Shown here: in pieces, positions 61,968 to 64,000 of the stretch
Position numbering within the stretch: position 1 is the first letter of the stretch
Layout: every line of letters starts with the position of its first letter
Source: Bacillota bacterium
GTDB taxonomy: Bacteria; Bacillota; Clostridia; Tissierellales; Gottschalkiaceae
Length of the DNA stretch: 64,000 bases
NCBI GenBank assembly: GCA_023420895.1
Contig: JAEZUY010000040.1
Location: 1 to 64,000 of the forward strand
Direction of reading: 5' to 3'
The notes under the pieces: model-generated
What the model saw: the letters and a program-made list of their open reading frames with translations, nothing else
The model's database searches: none
Told to the model about the DNA's origin: nothing
Made by a program: the position numbers and the translations under genes

Positions 61968-63041
61968 ATGAAGAGAATTATAGCATGTTCAGTATTAACT
62001 TTAGGACTTTGTTTAGGAGGAGCGGCGTATGCATCACCTGAAGCTCCAGCAGAACAGCCTACAGAAGCTGCAGTAGAACAGGCAGCAGAACCGGCAGCAG
62101 AGCCAGCGGCAGAACCCGCAGCGCCTGTATCAGATCTTGAAGCAGTAGATCAGAACATAAATCAGATAAAATCAGAGCTTTCAGTTTATCAGGAAACACA
62201 GGCTCAGATAGAAAATATAGAAAGCCAGACAACAGAGCTAAGCGGACAGCTTGAAACTTTAAAAACTTCAGAAGCTGCAGTAAGCGAAGAACTGGGAACA
62301 CTTAGCAGTACTTATGAAGCTGGAGCTGCTCCAGCTATGGAAAAAGTTAACGAAATGTACGGCGGAGAAGAAGGCGGATACGAAAAAGCTCTTCTTGAGT
62401 CAGGAAACGTAAATGATTTCTTCAGCCAGGTAGATGAAGTTAAAAAAGTTGTAGGAGAAGATACAGAATCTTTAAAACAGCTTAGAGAAGTTAAAAAAGG
62501 AATGAACGAAAAAGCTGCTCAGCTTGAAGAAGTTCAAAGCCAGATAACACCGATAGAAACACAAATAACAGAACTTAAATCACAAGTTCCTGATTATGAA
62601 AATGTAAAAGGACAGATAGAATATCTTACTGCACAGCTAAGCACTCTTGAAGTTCAGAGAGAAGAGCTTGCACAGATAGAATACGTTTCAACTACAAGAA
62701 CTAATCTTGTAAACACTGCTTATCAGTATCTTGGAACTCCATACGTTTGGGGAGGAACTACTCCTAACGGATTCGACTGTTCAGGATTCGTTCAGTATGT
62801 ATACCGTCAGCTTGGAGTATCTATACCAAGAGTTACAACAGGACAGGAATACGCTGGTATAGACGTTACAGGACAGGAACTTGCAGCAGGAGACCTTGTG
62901 CTTTGGGGAAGAAGAGGTGGAACTCACCACGTTGGAATGTATATAGGAGACGGAAAATACATCCACTCGCCTCAGACAGGAGACGTTGTAAGAATAGCTA
63001 ACCTTAACAGCTATTCAGTTGCAAGAAGAATAGTATATTAA
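61968..63041 (+). CDS. Secreted NlpC/P60 peptidoglycan endopeptidase with coiled-coil
   Basis: 357 aa. A signal peptide (about 1-22, ending AAYAS) is followed by an Ala/Glu/Pro-rich linker with AAEP repeats (about 25-52), a long Glu/Gln-rich coiled coil (about 55-235) broken by a YGGEEGGY loop, and an NlpC/P60 domain (about 240-357). The catalytic triad is Cys271 (FDCSGFVQYVY), His320/321 (THHVGMYIGDG) and His333 (YIHSPQ). Cuts D-Glu-diaminopimelate-type bonds in stem peptides. Layout matches the PcsB/CwlO type, where the coiled coil controls activity. SD GAGAGG; complex upstream control region. Confidence 0.94.
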   Translation: MKRIIACSVLTLGLCLGGAAYASPEAPAEQPTEAAVEQAAEPAAEPAAEPAAPVSDLEAVDQNINQIKSELSVYQETQAQIENIESQTTELSGQLETLKTSEAAVSEELGTLSSTYEAGAAPAMEKVNEMYGGEEGGYEKALLESGNVNDFFSQVDEVKKVVGEDTESLKQLREVKKGMNEKAAQLEEVQSQITPIETQITELKSQVPDYENVKGQIEYLTAQLSTLEVQREELAQIEYVSTTRTNLVNTAYQYLGTPYVWGGTTPNGFDCSGFVQYVYRQLGVSIPRVTTGQEYAGIDVTGQELAAGDLVLWGRRGGTHHVGMYIGDGKYIHSPQTGDVVRIANLNSYSVARRIVY

Positions 63042-63077
63042 TAGACAGATTAAAAATTGGGAATAAAAAATAGATTG

Positions 63078-63107
63078 AAGACAGAACATCGCGTTCTGTC
63101 TTTTTTG
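63078..63107 (+). terminator. Intrinsic terminator
   Basis: AAGACAGAAC/GTTCTGTCTT stem, 5-nt loop, T run. Confidence 0.9.
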
Positions 63108-63196
63108 TATTTAAAAGCCGTTTTTTAAGAAATGAAATTTAAAGAAAAATAAGAGAATTCCGCTTTTTCTATAAGTAGGGATGAGCGTCTCAAGTG

Positions 63197-63205
63197 TGGT
63201 ATAAT
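63197..63205 (+). promoter_or_regulatory. Extended -10 promoter
   Basis: TG-G-TATAAT with TATAAT at 63200-63205, 47 nt before the protease start codon. No clear -35. Confidence 0.55.
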
Positions 63206-63252
63206 AAAAAAAGTATTGAAAAACAGAATTTTTGACTGAGAGGAGAACCAAA

Positions 63253-64000
63253 ATGTCAAAATTTAAATATATAGGAATTCCGGTTCTGACTTTGGCAATA
63301 GGATTTGGAGCCGGAGCAGCGGCAGGAACAATTTACGGCAGCCATAATCCGGTGAGTGTAGAAAGTGAGGCCGGTGATGATGAAATAAGCAGAGAAGATG
63401 TGAATAAACTTTATGAACTTAAAGACTATATAGATGAGTATTATCTTGGAGATGCAGAAAATCTTGCAGAAGGCATGTACAAGGGGCTTTTCAAAGCTCT
63501 TGACGATCCCTATTCAGTTTATATGGATAAAGAAGAATTTTCAGCTTTTCGTGAAGCCGCAACCGGTAAATTTGTAGGAATTGGAGTAATAGTTACACCG
63601 AATGACGAAAACAGAATACAGGTTGTAACACCTATAAAAGGCGGACCTGCAGAAAGAGAAGGAGTAAAGGCGGGAGATATAATCTGGAAGGTTGAAGATA
63701 AAGTATATACGGGTGAAGAGATGAACGATGCAGTTTCGATAATGAAAGGCGAAGAAGGAAAGCCCGTAAATATAACTTTTGTAAGGAAAAAAAACGGAAA
63801 GAAAGAGATTCTGGAGAAGACGATTATAAGAGAAGAGGTAGTCAGCCCGTCAGTAGAAGGAGAAATGATGGCCGACGGCATAGGATATCTGAGAATTATC
63901 CAGTTTGAAGACGAGACTTACAATGAATTCATAGAAGAAATGGACAAACTTAAATCACAGGGAATGAAATCGCTCGTAATAGATATAAGAGAAAATGGAG
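63253..64000 (+). CDS. S41-family C-terminal processing protease (CtpA-like), 5' part
   Basis: At least 249 aa, cut by the window end. A signal anchor (about 5-27) is followed by the N-terminal cap (YELKDYIDEYYLGDAENLAEG, ALDDPYSVYMDKEEF), a PDZ domain (about 95-180, GIGVIVTPNDENRIQVV, AEREGVKAGDIIWKVE) and the start of the peptidase domain (IGYLRIIQFEDETYNEF, SLVIDIRENG). The catalytic Ser-Lys pair lies beyond the window. Trims exported proteins; in the same neighbourhood as a wall hydrolase it may control envelope enzymes. SD AGGAGAACC precedes ATG. Confidence 0.93.
   Translation, partial: MSKFKYIGIPVLTLAIGFGAGAAAGTIYGSHNPVSVESEAGDDEISREDVNKLYELKDYIDEYYLGDAENLAEGMYKGLFKALDDPYSVYMDKEEFSAFREAATGKFVGIGVIVTPNDENRIQVVTPIKGGPAEREGVKAGDIIWKVEDKVYTGEEMNDAVSIMKGEEGKPVNITFVRKKNGKKEILEKTIIREEVVSPSVEGEMMADGIGYLRIIQFEDETYNEFIEEMDKLKSQGMKSLVIDIRENG

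Overview
The window is AT-rich bacterial chromosome with Arg codons mostly AGA and Ile codons mostly ATA. It has strong Shine-Dalgarno (SD) sites, many GTG/TTG starts and many intrinsic terminators. Gene content (CdaA-CdaR-GlmM, ThiI with a partner cysteine desulfurase, EndoA-type MazF next to alanine racemase, CsaB, rubrerythrin, encapsulated ferritin, CBS-type Mn pyrophosphatase, GshF) points to a low-GC anaerobic Firmicute, probably Clostridia/Tissierellia. I cannot name the species. Almost all of it reads as ordinary chromosome; there is no IS element, phage or rRNA operon.

Layout. 1-520: the end of a tRNA operon (Val, Asp, Thr, Tyr, Gly). 527-6450: an RNase H-like exonuclease, an unrecognised helical protein, cysteine desulfurase plus ThiI, and LemA. 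6470-12926: a tandem expansion of TPM-domain (YgcG-like) secreted or membrane proteins. It has five TPM genes, one TPM-less membrane/tail gene and one pseudogene; nearly all carry a Gly/Ser-rich C-terminus ending in Trp. 12982-17531: PspC-like envelope proteins, then an FHA / RodA-FtsW / class B PBP operon. 17556-21136: an aldehyde dehydrogenase, a composite hairpin, a 7-repeat CRISPR array with no cas genes nearby, and an encapsulin operon with encapsulated-ferritin cargo. 21135-26690: NAD kinase, a pseudouridine synthase, Mn-dependent pyrophosphatase, a PP-loop ATPase and rubrerythrin. 26743-35073: c-di-AMP synthesis and amino-sugar supply (cdaA, cdaR, glmM, asnB, DUF134, glmS), then a nitroreductase. 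35178-41298: ZIP transporter, CBS protein, glutathione synthesis (gshAB), cysteine synthase and a TIM-barrel protein. 41546-50230: a folate cluster (pabA, pabB, pabC, a nucleotidyltransferase, folE, folP, folBK), then an MTA/SAH deaminase-like amidohydrolase and glutamine synthetase. 50286-53159: an AcpS-NnrD fusion, alr and mazF. 53233-60850: envelope glycopolymer genes (DUF5693, csaB, tagA), a split transketolase and a GH26-like membrane-anchored protein. 60866-64000: 5-formyl-THF cyclo-ligase, a secreted NlpC/P60 hydrolase and the start of a CtpA-type protease.

Functional themes. Many genes serve the envelope: c-di-AMP, UDP-GlcNAc precursors, D-Ala, RodA/PBP, secondary polymers, peptidoglycan hydrolase and the TPM array. 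Redox and metal handling is prominent for an anaerobe: rubrerythrin, encapsulated ferritin with a Fur-like site, glutathione and cysteine.

The most unusual signal is at translation starts. Three genes (glmS, the transketolase C-terminal subunit and the GH26-like gene) share one geometry: a long, near-perfect SD ending GTGA, exactly two bases, then a hairpin opening CTG and closing CAG, then the start codon. For glmS the distant SD would reach the start codon only if the hairpin is looped out.
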